Assembly (NCBI RefSeq): GCF_000013665.1
Contig: NC_007912.1
Span: 1,598,501 to 1,662,500 of the forward strand
DNA from: Saccharophagus degradans 2-40
Lineage (GTDB): Bacteria; Pseudomonadota; Gammaproteobacteria; Pseudomonadales; Cellvibrionaceae
Direction of reading: 5' to 3'
Length of the DNA: 64,000 nucleotides
Part shown: positions 8,293-17,795 of the stretch, piece by piece
How the letters are laid out: each line of letters begins with the position of its first letter
How positions within the stretch are numbered: position 1 is the stretch's first letter
The notes under the pieces: model-generated
The model's input: the letters and a program-made list of their open reading frames with translations, nothing else
What the model was told of the DNA's origin: nothing
The model's database searches: none
Translations under genes and position numbers: made by a program

Positions 8293-10956
8293 CTAACTTA
8301 TATCTTTTAAATCGTATAAGGCCTGTAAAGCTTGTCTCGGGGTTAAATTATCGGGGTTAATGCTTCTCAGTTTTATTTCCACAGCCGAAGGGGCCGCGCT
8401 CGCAAACAAATCGGGTTGCGGGCTAGCCGGTTTGGTTTTGGCAGCAGCAGCTGGTTTGTTGGGTTCTGGTTCCGCAACCGGCTCTTGCAAGGCAATAGGC
8501 TCGGGGGCCGGGAATTGGTGCGGCGTGTCTACCGTCGGCTGGGCCTCTAACCTGCGCAAGTGACCGCCCGCGTCGGCAATCACGTTGGAAGGAATACCAG
8601 CTAGTTTTGCCACCTGCAAACCAAAGCTCTTGCTGGCAGGGCCGGGTTGTATTTTGTGAAGAAAAACAATCGAGTCGTTGTGCTCGGTTGCATCCAAATG
8701 TACGTTTTGCACGCCAGCTAATGCTTTCGGCAAGCCGGTTAGCTCAAAGTAATGGGTGGCGAACAGGGTAAATGCGTGCAAGTTGTTAGCGAGATGTTCC
8801 ACGCATGCCCACGCCAGCGACAGGCCGTCGTAGGTACTGGTACCGCGACCAATCTCATCCATAAGCACAAGGCTGTTGCGGGTAGCGTTGTTTAGAATAT
8901 TGGCGGTTTCGGTCATTTCCACCATAAAAGTAGAGCGGCCGCCTGCCAAATCGTCTGATGAGCCAATACGAGTAAATATGCGATCTACCAAGCCCAGCTT
9001 GCAAGCGCTGGCCGGTACGTAGCAGCCAATTTGCGCCAGCAGCACAATAAGCGCTGTTTGTCGCATGTAAGTCGACTTACCGCCCATGTTGGGGCCGGTA
9101 ATGATTAGCATCCGTTGGTCGGTATCTAGTAGTAAGTCGTTAGGTACGAACGGGTCATCTAACACCTGTTCAACCACAGGGTGGCGACCTTGTTCGATAA
9201 AAATGCCTTCGCCTTCGTACAGCTCTGGCTTGCAAAAGTTTAATAGGTTTGAACGCTCGGCTAATGTGGTTAATACATCTAGCTCGGCAACGCCAGAAGC
9301 CGCAACTTGTAGTTCGCGCAATTGCTCGTTGAGGGTTTCGATAAGATCATCGTACAAGCCTTTTTCACGCGCGAGCGCACGGCTTTTTGCAGACAAGGCT
9401 TTATCTTCAAAAGTTTTTAATTCTGGCGTAATAAAACGCTCGGCATTTTTAAGTGTTTGCCTGCGAATATATTCTGTTGGCGCCGAGCTAGCTTGCGATT
9501 TACTAATTTCAATGTAGTAACCGTGTACGCGGTTGTAGCCCACTTTAAGCGTAGAAAGACCGGTTTTAGCACGCTCTTGTTCTTCTAACTTAATTAAATA
9601 ATCACCGGCATTTGTACTAATTGCGCGCAGCTCGTCTAGCTCTTCATCGAACCCTTCTGCAATAACCCCGCCTTCGCGAATAACTACCGGTGGGTTTTCC
9701 ATTAAGGCACGGCTAAGCAAATCAACTAGGTCTGGGAATTCTCGAATTTCTTTTGCTAGTTTTTTTAGTAGCGGGCTATCAATACCGTTTAAATGCTGTT
9801 GAATTGCGGGAAACTCCGCAATAGATGCACATAAACGCGACAAGTCGCGCGGCCGAGCAGAGCGCAAAGCCAAGCGGCCCAAAATACGTTCTAAGTCACT
9901 AATGTGTTTTAAGGTGTGACGTAGCGGTTCAAATTGATAATTATCTAACAGCGCTTCTATAGCGCTTTGGCGCTGGTTAAGTATGTAAATATCGCGCAGT
10001 GGTGAATGTAACCAGCGGCGCAATAAGCGCCCACCCATTGCTGTGGTGGTAGTATTTAACACGCTAAATAATGTGTTGTCTTCTGTGCCGGCTAGGTTAG
10101 TGTCTAACTCTAAGTTACGGCGTGTTGCTGCATCCAGTGTTACTTTGGTTTCTGGGTTATCCAATACTAATTTGGCAACGTGGCTTAGCGTCGTTTTTTG
10201 GGTTTCTTGTGCATATGCAAATAAGCACCCCGCGGCGCTAATACCTGCGGTAAAGTCTTCGCAACCAAAACCGCTTAAATCTTGCGTGCCAAAATGGCGG
10301 GTGAGCAAGCGCTGGGCTGTATCGTATTCAAACTCCCAATCTGGGCGGCGTCTATAGCCTGCACGCAAGCTTATAATATTAGGTACGGTAAGCAATTCTG
10401 GGGCAAGCAATTCGGCTGGCTGTAAGCGCTCAATTTCGCCTATTAATGCCTCTTCGTCGGCAACTTCAAATACGGTAAAGCGGCCACTGCCCATATCTAA
10501 AGAGCTAATGCCATAGCGCTCATCTTTTAAGGTGATAGCCACCAAAAGGTTATCGCGAGTTTCATCTAGCAGCGCTTCATCACTAACCGTGCCTGGGGTA
10601 ACAATGCGCATAACTTTGCGCTCTACCGGCCCTTTGGTGGTAGCTGGGTCACCTACCTGCTCTACAATGGCAACTGAAACCCCCAAACGCACAAGCTTAG
10701 CCAAATAGTTTTCGGCTGCGTGGTAGGGCACGCCCGCCATAGGAATAGGCTCGCCGTTGGATTTACCGCGTGCGGTAAGGGTTACATCTAATAGCTTCGC
10801 CGCTTTTTTTGCATCATCGAAAAACAACTCATAAAAATCCCCCATACGGTAAAACACAATCTCATTGGGGTGCTCTGCCTTAATGCGCAGGTATTGCTGC
10901 ATCATAGGGGTGTGGTTTTCGTTAGCAATGGGCGTAGCGGTAGATGTACTGTTCAT
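8293..10956 (-). CDS. mutS: MutS, DNA mismatch repair ATPase
   Basis: Recognises mismatches and recruits MutL. The 887-aa protein starts with the mismatch-binding domain ([32 protein letters not shown]), which contains the mismatch-wedge Phe-x-Glu as FYEL. The connector, core and clamp follow, then the ATPase with Walker [10 protein letters not shown] (about residue 621), Walker [17 protein letters not shown] and a conserved [12 protein letters not shown] Pro/Ala/Glu-rich linker of about 60 residues precedes the C-terminal helix, which makes it slightly longer than the E. coli protein. Gene order fdxA-mutS is canonical, but the expected neighbour pncC-recA lies about 42 kb away. Confidence 0.97.
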   Translation of the reverse strand: MNSTSTATPIANENHTPMMQQYLRIKAEHPNEIVFYRMGDFYELFFDDAKKAAKLLDVTLTARGKSNGEPIPMAGVPYHAAENYLAKLVRLGVSVAIVEQVGDPATTKGPVERKVMRIVTPGTVSDEALLDETRDNLLVAITLKDERYGISSLDMGSGRFTVFEVADEEALIGEIERLQPAELLAPELLTVPNIISLRAGYRRRPDWEFEYDTAQRLLTRHFGTQDLSGFGCEDFTAGISAAGCLFAYAQETQKTTLSHVAKLVLDNPETKVTLDAATRRNLELDTNLAGTEDNTLFSVLNTTTTAMGGRLLRRWLHSPLRDIYILNQRQSAIEALLDNYQFEPLRHTLKHISDLERILGRLALRSARPRDLSRLCASIAEFPAIQQHLNGIDSPLLKKLAKEIREFPDLVDLLSRALMENPPVVIREGGVIAEGFDEELDELRAISTNAGDYLIKLEEQERAKTGLSTLKVGYNRVHGYYIEISKSQASSAPTEYIRRQTLKNAERFITPELKTFEDKALSAKSRALAREKGLYDDLIETLNEQLRELQVAASGVAELDVLTTLAERSNLLNFCKPELYEGEGIFIEQGRHPVVEQVLDDPFVPNDLLLDTDQRMLIITGPNMGGKSTYMRQTALIVLLAQIGCYVPASACKLGLVDRIFTRIGSSDDLAGGRSTFMVEMTETANILNNATRNSLVLMDEIGRGTSTYDGLSLAWACVEHLANNLHAFTLFATHYFELTGLPKALAGVQNVHLDATEHNDSIVFLHKIQPGPASKSFGLQVAKLAGIPSNVIADAGGHLRRLEAQPTVDTPHQFPAPEPIALQEPVAEPEPNKPAAAAKTKPASPQPDLFASAAPSAVEIKLRSINPDNLTPRQALQALYDLKDIS

Positions 10957-11282
10957 GCGGCTTGTAGATTAACTCGCTGGTTGTATGAAAAGTGGCCAGA
11001 AACGGCGTGGGCTATAAAAAGCCAAGGCGCGAGATTATGCCATTTATAGAAGGTTAACCAAAGGGGCAGATGCTTAAGTTGCCGTAATGGGCTTGTAGGG
11101 GGGGGGGGAGATTAGCTGCTAGCCGAAGTGGAGATGCTAATTAAGCAGACGGGGGCGGAGGTGGCTAACCTAGGTGCCACCGCTATACCTACCTAAACAT
11201 CGAGCAGCACAACGAAAGCATGTAATAACTTGTACTATATTGCCTATGCATTCGATGAGTTCAGAAAAGTAGCGAATAAATA
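10957..11282. other. Gene-free stretch upstream of mutS with an 11-G run
   Basis: This 326-base stretch between the divergent mutS and the next plus-strand gene must hold both promoters, but I see no convincing -10/-35 pair. It contains 11 consecutive G (11098-11108), the only such homopolymer noticed in the window. It marks the left edge of the block that separates mutS from recA. Confidence 0.5.
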
Positions 11283-11936
11283 ATGAATCAATTAATAAAA
11301 GCGTTTAAATCTATTGTTGTGGTTGGCTTGATCTTACCTAGCTTGTCTTGTGCTTCTGATGTGGATTTTGCGAAAGAAGCCGACAAACTGTGCGCTTTGT
11401 ATAACCCTAAAAATTGGGGGGCGTTACAAGGCTCTGGCGATTTGCAGCAAGTTTACGGTGTGATATCCGCTAGGCAAGAAAATGAATTGGAAAATACGGC
11501 CATAAAACGAGTATTGGCTGCGGCGGATGCTTCTAGCTTTTCAAATTACTATTACAGTGTGCGAGCGGGTATTGAAGCCGAGTTGGGCGGGGTGTGGGAG
11601 TGCGATTACTTCGATCAGTTTTTTATGCCAGAACAAACTGTAGTTGTTGTGCAATTAGTCGATGTGGTTAAAAAGCGTATTGACCCGCAGGCAGATAATA
11701 CAATCGTAATAATGGTGGCGCACACCGGTGAAATTCTTATTAATAATACGCCTATTGTTTCTAATGATGATTCGGTATTGGAACAAGCTATTGAATCTAC
11801 AACAAGAGGTAAACCTATTACGAACTTTAGTTTTGTGTTGTATATGGATGAAGCTGCAAACGGGAATTTAGTATCTAGAATATTTCGTGTTCTTAAAAAA
11901 ATGGGCGTGGAAAGGGTGGAGGTGATTGATTACTGA
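11283..11936 (+). CDS. Exported protein with ExbD/TolR-like C-terminal domain
   Basis: A 217-aa protein with a signal peptide (MNQLIKAFKSIVVVGLILPSLSCAS); the Cys in SLSC might also be a lipobox, but the match is poor. The middle holds a small domain with two Cys (KLCALYNPKNWG and VWECDYFDQFF). The last 90 residues resemble the periplasmic domain of ExbD/TolR: NTIVIMVAHTGEILINNTPI, a helix (DSVLEQAIESTTRG), a strand with FVLYMDEAANGNLVSRIFRVL and a final GVERVEVIDY. Unlike ExbD it has no N-terminal transmembrane proton-channel helix with its Asp. I know of no assigned function. No partner exbB-like gene is adjacent, so it probably acts alone in the periplasm. Confidence 0.6.
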   Translation: MNQLIKAFKSIVVVGLILPSLSCASDVDFAKEADKLCALYNPKNWGALQGSGDLQQVYGVISARQENELENTAIKRVLAAADASSFSNYYYSVRAGIEAELGGVWECDYFDQFFMPEQTVVVVQLVDVVKKRIDPQADNTIVIMVAHTGEILINNTPIVSNDDSVLEQAIESTTRGKPITNFSFVLYMDEAANGNLVSRIFRVLKKMGVERVEVIDY

Positions 11937-12189
11937 TAGTGCCTCTTGGGTGCTCCAGTCCAATTTACGTTTGCCATTTAGCAAGTTTTTTGAGCTGGAT
12001 TATCAACGAGTTTCGGCGTGGCTAACTCGTGCCTAGCTGTCAGCGTAAACAAGGAGCGCAAATACGCAAAAAGCATAGCTGCGTTAGTTTGAACCAGAAT
12101 TTCGAATACTTTTTTGCATGCACTAAATAGCCTCCAATAATTTACTACACACTTAGCATTGTCGATTTACCCCAAATTGAAGCGTCTTG

Positions 12190-12957
12190 TTACAGGCTAC
12201 CCAGCTGTTGGGTAATGTGCTGGGCGGTAGCAATTACCTTCTCGCGTAGCTCTTCGGCTGGGGTTGCGCTACCCCAGTTAGACTTGAGTGATGAAATTGC
12301 TAAAGCCGCTATTACCTCGCCTTCTGGTACGCCTATTAAGGCTGCAAAGTCGGTTGCGCCCTCTATAAAGGGGCTGGCGGCAGAGAGGCAGCCGTCATCT
12401 TTGATGTTATCAAGCTCTGCTAGTAAAGCCGTTTGCTTGGGCTTGGCGAGGGCTGTATAGGTATTATCTCTTTGTAGGATCATGTTTCGTACTTTGGTTT
12501 TACTGTTGGCGAGCAACACCTTGCCAGCGGTGCTTGCGCTAGTGGGAAAGAGTGCGCCTTCGCTTATGTTTAACGAGATTGGGCTGTGACCGCGCGCGTG
12601 CACAATAATCATAGTTTGGCTCTGGTAAAGCATAGCCAAGTAGCAGGATTGGCCAATGCCTACTGCTAAGTCTTCCATGTAGGGCAGGGCGCATTGGCGC
12701 ATTTTGTCTATAGGGGAAATACTTCGCGAAAGGTTGTACAGCTTAAACGACAGCCGATAGCGCCCAGAGTGTTCATCGCGCAATAGGTAGCCCCGCGCTT
12801 CTAACCCTACCAACACTCGGTAAATATCATTTGGCTTCCGGCCTATTCCTATTGCTATCTCTGTTTGGGAGCGGGGCTGCTCTTGGCTGACAAGGTATTC
12901 CAGTATGTCCAACCCCCTTTCTAAAGCCGGTGCTGCGTATTTGTTTGTTGTGCTCAA
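12190..12957 (-). CDS. IclR-family transcriptional regulator
   Basis: A 255-aa DNA-binding regulator. Residues about 10-75 form the winged helix-turn-helix (ALERGLDILEYLVSQEQPRSQTEIAIGIGRKPNDIYRVLVGLEARGYL), and the rest is the IclR effector domain, with the typical GKVLLA segment near residue 145 and the SLK...WG end. It is divergent from the PhyH-type gene, sharing a 143-base AT-rich intergenic region with palindromes, so it probably controls that gene and itself. A role over the nearby TonB receptors is possible, because a related palindrome lies upstream of them. The effector is unknown. Upstream of ATG 12957 is a GGAGAAGCACACG ribosome-binding site. Confidence 0.88.
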   Translation of the reverse strand: MSTTNKYAAPALERGLDILEYLVSQEQPRSQTEIAIGIGRKPNDIYRVLVGLEARGYLLRDEHSGRYRLSFKLYNLSRSISPIDKMRQCALPYMEDLAVGIGQSCYLAMLYQSQTMIIVHARGHSPISLNISEGALFPTSASTAGKVLLANSKTKVRNMILQRDNTYTALAKPKQTALLAELDNIKDDGCLSAASPFIEGATDFAALIGVPEGEVIAALAISSLKSNWGSATPAEELREKVIATAQHITQQLGSL

Positions 12958-12990
12958 CGTGTGCTTCTCCAGTTACTGCAAGTGCTTCTA

Positions 12991-13075
12991 AGTTTATTTA
13001 TATATAAATATAAAGTTTATATAGAAATAAAAAGCTTGCAATCATTACTTGGTTGATTGAATATTGTTGACAATA
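12991..13075. promoter_or_regulatory. Divergent control region with AT palindromes (IclR / PhyH gene)
   Basis: Two perfect or near-perfect palindromes are visible. TATTTATATATAAATA (12995-13010) is flanked by two AGTTTAT direct repeats. TATTGTTGACAATA (13062-13075) lies 25 bases upstream of the PhyH gene's ATG. Either could be the operator of the adjacent IclR regulator; the second resembles sites upstream of the two TonB receptors at 20763 and 23986. Confidence 0.5.
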
Positions 13076-13100
13076 ATGAGGCGTAAACGGAGTCCCTACT

Positions 13101-13862
13101 ATGAGTGCACTTAGGTTAACCCCCGAGCAACAAACGGCGTATCACCGAGATGGTTATGTGATTGCTTCTGGCTTTTTCTCACTACAAGAAATTACACGCC
13201 TGCAAGATCTGGCGTTTAATGATGAAACACTTTACGAGCGAGCTTGGAATAAAAAAGATGGCTCTGGCAAGGTGAGTAAGGTGTGCTTGTGGCAACAAAC
13301 AGGCGATGATTTTTACAGTATGTTTTCTCGCAGTAAGCGGTTGGCTGAGAGCGTAGAAAAATTAATAGGTGAGCCTATTTACCACACCAGCACTAAAATA
13401 ATGATGAAGGAGCCATTTGTAGGTGGCGCGTGGGAATGGCATCAAGATTTTGGTTATTGGCACCGCGATAATTTAATGCTCTACCCAAAAGCTGTGAGCT
13501 GTATGGTGGCCATTAACAAAGCCACTATAGAAAATGGATGCCTGCAAGTATTAAAAGGTTCGCACCATATTGGCCGTTTAGATCACAGCAAAACCGGTGA
13601 TCAAAAGGGGGCAGATATGTTATTTGTGGAAGAGGCTATGAAGCACCACGAACTTGTAAACGTAGAGCTTGAGCCTGGTGATGTTTTATTTTTTCATTGC
13701 AATTTATTACATAAGTCTAATCAAAATCAATCTGCTGCACCGCGTTGGTCAATGATCTGTGCGTATAACGCGATATCTAACCAAGCATTTATGGAGAATG
13801 AAGCCGTTTATTACCCGTTCTCTACGGTTGAAGACACCGCAATTTTAGATTGGCAAGCGTAG
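13101..13862 (+). CDS. PhyH-type Fe(II)/2-oxoglutarate dioxygenase
   Basis: The 253-aa protein belongs to the phytanoyl-CoA dioxygenase family, which hydroxylates small molecules using iron, oxygen and 2-oxoglutarate. The metal ligands are visible: HxD at His114-Asp116 (EWHQDFGYWHRD) and a distal His at about 204 (NLLHKS), with Arg215 placed to bind 2-oxoglutarate. The N-terminal LTPEQQTAYHRDGYVI is typical. There is no signal peptide, so it acts in the cytoplasm. GGAGTCCCTACT precedes ATG 13101. The substrate is unknown; its neighbours (IclR, beta-propeller, halogenase, SapC) give no clear pathway. A good terminator follows, so it is probably monocistronic. Confidence 0.85.
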   Translation: MSALRLTPEQQTAYHRDGYVIASGFFSLQEITRLQDLAFNDETLYERAWNKKDGSGKVSKVCLWQQTGDDFYSMFSRSKRLAESVEKLIGEPIYHTSTKIMMKEPFVGGAWEWHQDFGYWHRDNLMLYPKAVSCMVAINKATIENGCLQVLKGSHHIGRLDHSKTGDQKGADMLFVEEAMKHHELVNVELEPGDVLFFHCNLLHKSNQNQSAAPRWSMICAYNAISNQAFMENEAVYYPFSTVEDTAILDWQA

Positions 13863-13896
13863 CTATTTTCTTTTTTAGCCTTTGATGTCAGGCTTG

Positions 13897-13929
13897 GCCT
13901 TGCTCTTTGTTTGGGGCAGGGCTTTTTTT
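13897..13929 (+). terminator. Terminator after the PhyH-type gene
   Basis: GCCTTGC (13897-13903) pairs with GCAGGGC (13916-13922, one G-T pair), followed by seven T (13923-13929). Confidence 0.8.
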
Positions 13930-13980
13930 ATTTGTTTTTTTGTTCTGAAGCTTTTGTTACAACCATTGTGTAATTAAGTT

Positions 13981-15108
13981 GTGATAATTATGGAAACTAC
14001 ACCGTCTAAACCTACTCCTTCTATCCATGCCCCCTCTAAAATAAAGCCTCCACCCAAGTCGAATATTTACCCTCATGGCTTAATTGTGGGCCAAGGTAAG
14101 TTCCAATATAGAGTGAATTGTGAGTGGGGGATGCAAGATAGTGAAAAATACCCTGTTGAAAATTGTCATGACCTCGCGATGGATTCCCAAGGGCGCATAT
14201 TTTTGGTGACCGATCACCCCCAAAATAATGTGCTAATTTATAGTAGAACAGGCGAGTTGTTAGATGCTTGGGGCACCATGTTTCCCTGTGCGCATTCAAT
14301 ACGTATTGTGAATGAAAATGGCGAAGAGGTAATTTACCTTGTTGATAGTGGTTGGATAACAAATCGAAAATGGGATGGTGTATCAACGGATGCTTGGGAT
14401 TCGCCAACCAATAAAGTAATTGCCCAAAGTGGTTTTATTGCAAAGCTAACACTAGACGGCCGCCTTATTTTTACTATTGGTCACCCGCAAACAATAGGTG
14501 TGTACACACCAGATCAACCATTTAGGCCTACAGATATTGCCGTTGCGCCCAATGGTGACCTGTACGTGACAGATGGTTATGGTTCTGATTACGTATTGCA
14601 CTATAGCTCAAACGGTCAATTTATTCGGCGCTGGGGCGGGGCCAATAATGCAAATGCTGAGTGTAATTTAGTAAATACTCACGGAATAGAAGTAGATTTG
14701 CGCAACCCTAACGACCCACACTTAATAGTTAGCTCTAGGGGCGAGTGCAAATTAAAGCAGTTCAATTTAGACGGCACCTACAGAGGCACTATAGATACCG
14801 CCGGCGCACATATAGGCGGCCCTGTATTTAGTGGTGACCATTTTTTTGCGCCTGTATGCTGGTCTAACATTAATGGTAAAACAGTGGATAATTCTGGCTT
14901 TATAAGTGTGTTTGATAAAAATAATAAAGTAGTTACCAATATAGGTGGCGCTGCACCTTGCTATAAAAACGGACAGTTGCAGCCAATGTGTAGCTCGTGG
15001 GATGTTTTTAATCATTGCCATGGTTTGTGTGTAGATGGTAATGGCTTTGTTTATGTGGGGCAATGGCGCGCGAACCAAACTTACCCAATTCGATTAGAGC
15101 CTGTGTAG
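13981..15108 (+). CDS. Six-bladed beta-propeller (NHL/peptidyl-hydroxyglycine lyase-like) protein
   Basis: A 375-aa protein with NHL-type propeller repeats: NCHDLAMDSQGRIFLVTDHP, IAVAPNGDLYVTDGYGSDYVLHYSSNGQF, THGIEVDLRNPNDPHLIVSSRGECKLKQF and CHGLCVDGNGFVYVGQW. The His after Cys or Thr at each blade start (CHD, AHS, THG, CHG) and the fold resemble peptidyl-alpha-hydroxyglycine alpha-amidating lyase and SMP-30-like enzymes, where such His bind a metal. No signal peptide is visible, so it is probably cytoplasmic. GTG 13981 and ATG 13990 are both possible starts, with no clear ribosome-binding site. It ends 4 bases from the convergent sapC-like gene. The true reaction is unknown. Confidence 0.65.
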   Translation: MIIMETTPSKPTPSIHAPSKIKPPPKSNIYPHGLIVGQGKFQYRVNCEWGMQDSEKYPVENCHDLAMDSQGRIFLVTDHPQNNVLIYSRTGELLDAWGTMFPCAHSIRIVNENGEEVIYLVDSGWITNRKWDGVSTDAWDSPTNKVIAQSGFIAKLTLDGRLIFTIGHPQTIGVYTPDQPFRPTDIAVAPNGDLYVTDGYGSDYVLHYSSNGQFIRRWGGANNANAECNLVNTHGIEVDLRNPNDPHLIVSSRGECKLKQFNLDGTYRGTIDTAGAHIGGPVFSGDHFFAPVCWSNINGKTVDNSGFISVFDKNNKVVTNIGGAAPCYKNGQLQPMCSSWDVFNHCHGLCVDGNGFVYVGQWRANQTYPIRLEPV

Positions 15109-15112
15109 CGCG

Positions 15113-15886
15113 TTATTCTACTTTTTTTAGCTTGGTGTTTTTCAAGGTAATTAACTTTTTAAAATTGCCAAGCGATTGTGTGAGCCAAGTAATGGGGGCA
15201 AGAAAGTGTTGCTGCTCCAATTGCTTTAAAAACACATGGTTAAGGTTGGCACGAGACTGAGATTGAGACTCTGAGCGAGCCGCGTGTGTTAATTCTTCAA
15301 GTTTATCTATGTTGATGGTGTACAGGCCGTTGTAGTTAAACATATCGCCGTTATTAAATGTAACCGCAAGTGTAGCTGCCTCCACTAAGCCACTGTCTAC
15401 GAGTGTATCTATAAATAATCGCGTTGGGTGCGCTCCCTTTGCTATATCGGCCAAGCTATTTTTAATGCCGCTAAGGTAGCTTGTAGGTGTGCCGTCTTCG
15501 TTAAATAGTGCTTCGCCTTCGGTGATGCTTATTCTTTTACTATGAATATTAATACTTATACATTGCGTGCTAGTTGCATGGGGTTGTTGCTCTGGCCCAA
15601 GCGCAAACGGCTGACACCTAAATTGCAGCGGAATATAGTCTAAGCGCCATTGGTCGTTATTTAAAAATAGATTCTCTCCTTCGTTAAAGCCCAGTATGGC
15701 GTACAGGCCAAATTGCCCTGTCTCTGTGCTTTTCATAAAACATACGGGTGTTTGCGCGCACATATTTTCTAGCTCATTGAGTTGTACCGGTGCAGTATGT
15801 ACCGCTTCGCCAAACTCGGAACCGTGACGGGTGATTATTTTAATATCCTTGTGCTGGGAGTAGGATAATGGCTGTAGATTTATCAT
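15113..15886 (-). CDS. SapC-family protein
   Basis: A 257-aa protein matching the SapC family as I know it: N-terminal LQPLSYSQHKDIKI, then FGEAVHTAPVQLNELENM, then CFMKSTETGQFGLYAILGFNEGENLFLNNDQWRLDYIPLQFRCQPF, and a C-terminal FNYNGLYTINIDKLEEL. The name comes from an S-layer-associated gene of Campylobacter, but the biochemical role is not established. In Caulobacter-, Xanthomonas- and marine gammaproteobacterial genomes it commonly sits beside TonB receptors and flavin-dependent halogenases, as here. It lies 91 bases downstream of the halogenase gene on the same strand and is probably co-transcribed with it. No signal peptide is seen. Confidence 0.8.
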   Translation of the reverse strand: MINLQPLSYSQHKDIKIITRHGSEFGEAVHTAPVQLNELENMCAQTPVCFMKSTETGQFGLYAILGFNEGENLFLNNDQWRLDYIPLQFRCQPFALGPEQQPHATSTQCISINIHSKRISITEGEALFNEDGTPTSYLSGIKNSLADIAKGAHPTRLFIDTLVDSGLVEAATLAVTFNNGDMFNYNGLYTINIDKLEELTHAARSESQSQSRANLNHVFLKQLEQQHFLAPITWLTQSLGNFKKLITLKNTKLKKVE

Positions 15887-15977
15887 TTTATTGGCCTTTT
15901 GGTAGCTATATGAGCCACCTGCTTCGAGAATATGTTGGCTGCTAAATTAGAGGACAAATTAGAAATTAAGTTAGTCG

Positions 15978-17552
15978 TTAAATTTGCGCTAGTCCGTACG
16001 TTTTTATTTTATTTATTAGTTCTCGGTTGCTAGGAAGGGAGCTTAATAGCTTTTGGGTTAATGCTTTGTTTTGGGTGAATAGTTTATTTGCTAATGCAAT
16101 GTTTTTATCAGACATCCCCAAATGGCTAGACTGCGTGGGGTACTGCATGCCATACAATAAATATTGATAGCTAGCAGATGGAAATACTTCTGCCGCGCGG
16201 TCGAAATCGCTGTGCCAAGGGTAATGGTATTTCCACAACTCGAGCAGCTCTTTTAGGCTATCTGGGTTGGTGTTAGGGGCGCGGTTATCTATCCAAAAGT
16301 CGCTGTCTGTGCGTTTGCTTAAGGTGTAGTGTAATTTTAAAAAGTCGATAATGCGTTGCCAGCGATACGTATTAGTTTGATTAAATCGTTTAGCAATAAT
16401 AGCCATGCTTGCGCGTGTGGTGGGTAACTGTTCGGCAAGCATAGTAGCAGACATTTCGATAAGCACTAATGCTGATGCTTCTAGCGGCTCTAAAAAGCCT
16501 GCAGACAGGCCAATTGCCACACAATTATTTTGCCAAAATGTTTGCCTGTGGCCTGGCTCGATAGGTATTTTTCGTACAGTTAAGTCTTGGGTGTTGGGCG
16601 ATAGTTTGGCGATATATTGCCTAAGCGCTTTTTCGGCTTGGGCATCTGTTGTATGGGCGCTGGAGTATACATGGCCTATGCCTCTGCGGTTTTGTAGGCC
16701 TATATCCCATATCCAGCCAGACGTTTGCGCGGTGGAGATAGTGTGCGAAGCAATGTTTGATTGATCGTCTGTGTAAGGCAAGTGCACAGCGAGAGCGGTA
16801 TCAATAAACAGTGTATGTTTGCACGAAATAAACGGTACTTTGAAATGCTTGCCTATTAATAACGCTTCGAAACCTGTGCAATCTATAAATAGGTCGCCAT
16901 AAATATTACCTGCCTGCAAAGTGTTAACGGATTCTATATCGCCATTTTCTTTTGCCTGCACACTAGTTACATCTGCCAATACGTGCTGTACGTGTAAATT
17001 TTGTGTGCAGTGCTTTGTTAAAAATCGGGTAAATGCGCCCGCATCTAAATGGTAAGCATAATTTGCGATGGCCGCATACTCTGCAGTGCTTATTAATTTA
17101 GGGGCGAGACCCGTTTCGCACAGTGCTGCTTGTACGCACACCGATTGCGCAAATGGCGTGGCTTTATTGCTAGCTAACCAATGGGGAGCAAGATTTATAT
17201 CGGCATAGCCTTGGGGCAAAACAAGCGGATGATAGTACCCATCATTTTGTTCGCCGGTTGTCCAGCCACAGAATTTAGCCCCTTGTTTAAACGTTGCATT
17301 GCATTCGCGTATAAAATCGGTTTCGCGCACACCCATTTTTTTAAGCGTGTTACGCATAGTGGGCCACGTGCCTTCGCCTACCCCTATTGTGGGTGTAGTT
17401 GGCGACTCGACGAGTGTAACGGTAACTGTCGCTTGGCTGTTTGAGTTTAGGTGGGCGGCGAGGGTGCCTGCAGTAATCCAACCTGCTGTACCACCACCGA
17501 CGATAACAATTGATGTAACTGGCTTAGATGTACTGGACTTAGACATGCTCAT
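15978..17552 (-). CDS. Flavin-dependent (tryptophan-type) halogenase
   Basis: A 524-aa protein of the tryptophan-halogenase family, which uses FADH2 and oxygen to make hypohalous acid that is passed to a substrate. FAD-binding IVGGGTAGW lies at about residues 17-25 and GVGEGTWPTM at 57-66. FKQGAKFCGW (88-97) matches the segment that holds the catalytic Lys, and GFLEPLEAS (352-360) matches the Glu/Ser region. The halogenase WxWxIP motif appears as WIWDIG (280-285), the Pro replaced by Gly. TonB-linked halogenases such as BrvH belong to this branch, and their natural substrate is unclear. Start ATG 17552; the internal ATG two codons later is also possible. It follows TonB receptor 1 by 243 bases. 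Confidence 0.85.
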   Translation of the reverse strand: MSMSKSSTSKPVTSIVIVGGGTAGWITAGTLAAHLNSNSQATVTVTLVESPTTPTIGVGEGTWPTMRNTLKKMGVRETDFIRECNATFKQGAKFCGWTTGEQNDGYYHPLVLPQGYADINLAPHWLASNKATPFAQSVCVQAALCETGLAPKLISTAEYAAIANYAYHLDAGAFTRFLTKHCTQNLHVQHVLADVTSVQAKENGDIESVNTLQAGNIYGDLFIDCTGFEALLIGKHFKVPFISCKHTLFIDTALAVHLPYTDDQSNIASHTISTAQTSGWIWDIGLQNRRGIGHVYSSAHTTDAQAEKALRQYIAKLSPNTQDLTVRKIPIEPGHRQTFWQNNCVAIGLSAGFLEPLEASALVLIEMSATMLAEQLPTTRASMAIIAKRFNQTNTYRWQRIIDFLKLHYTLSKRTDSDFWIDNRAPNTNPDSLKELLELWKYHYPWHSDFDRAAEVFPSASYQYLLYGMQYPTQSSHLGMSDKNIALANKLFTQNKALTQKLLSSLPSNRELINKIKTYGLAQI

Positions 17553-17795
17553 CTCTATATTTTTTTGCCTTTACGCACAAAGAAAAAGTGGGTGCGTTTT
17601 ATAGTTTTTTAGGCTGTACAGGTTTGCAGGTTTAAATGTTCGAATGCTTTGTTTTAGCCATTTAGTGTAATAGACGTAAAGGCTTAATGCTGGTAGCGTG
17701 TGGTTAAGGTGTTGAGTTGCTAATAGGTTATTAACTGGGGCCACTGAATACTGTGCCCCCAGTTACTTATTGGTAAATTTATGTGTTAACTAAAC

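Noticed and set aside
9086-9517. 143-aa open frame antisense to mutS
   Set aside because: It lies wholly within mutS, shows no recognisable motif, and is the kind of low-stop frame expected opposite a well-conserved gene.
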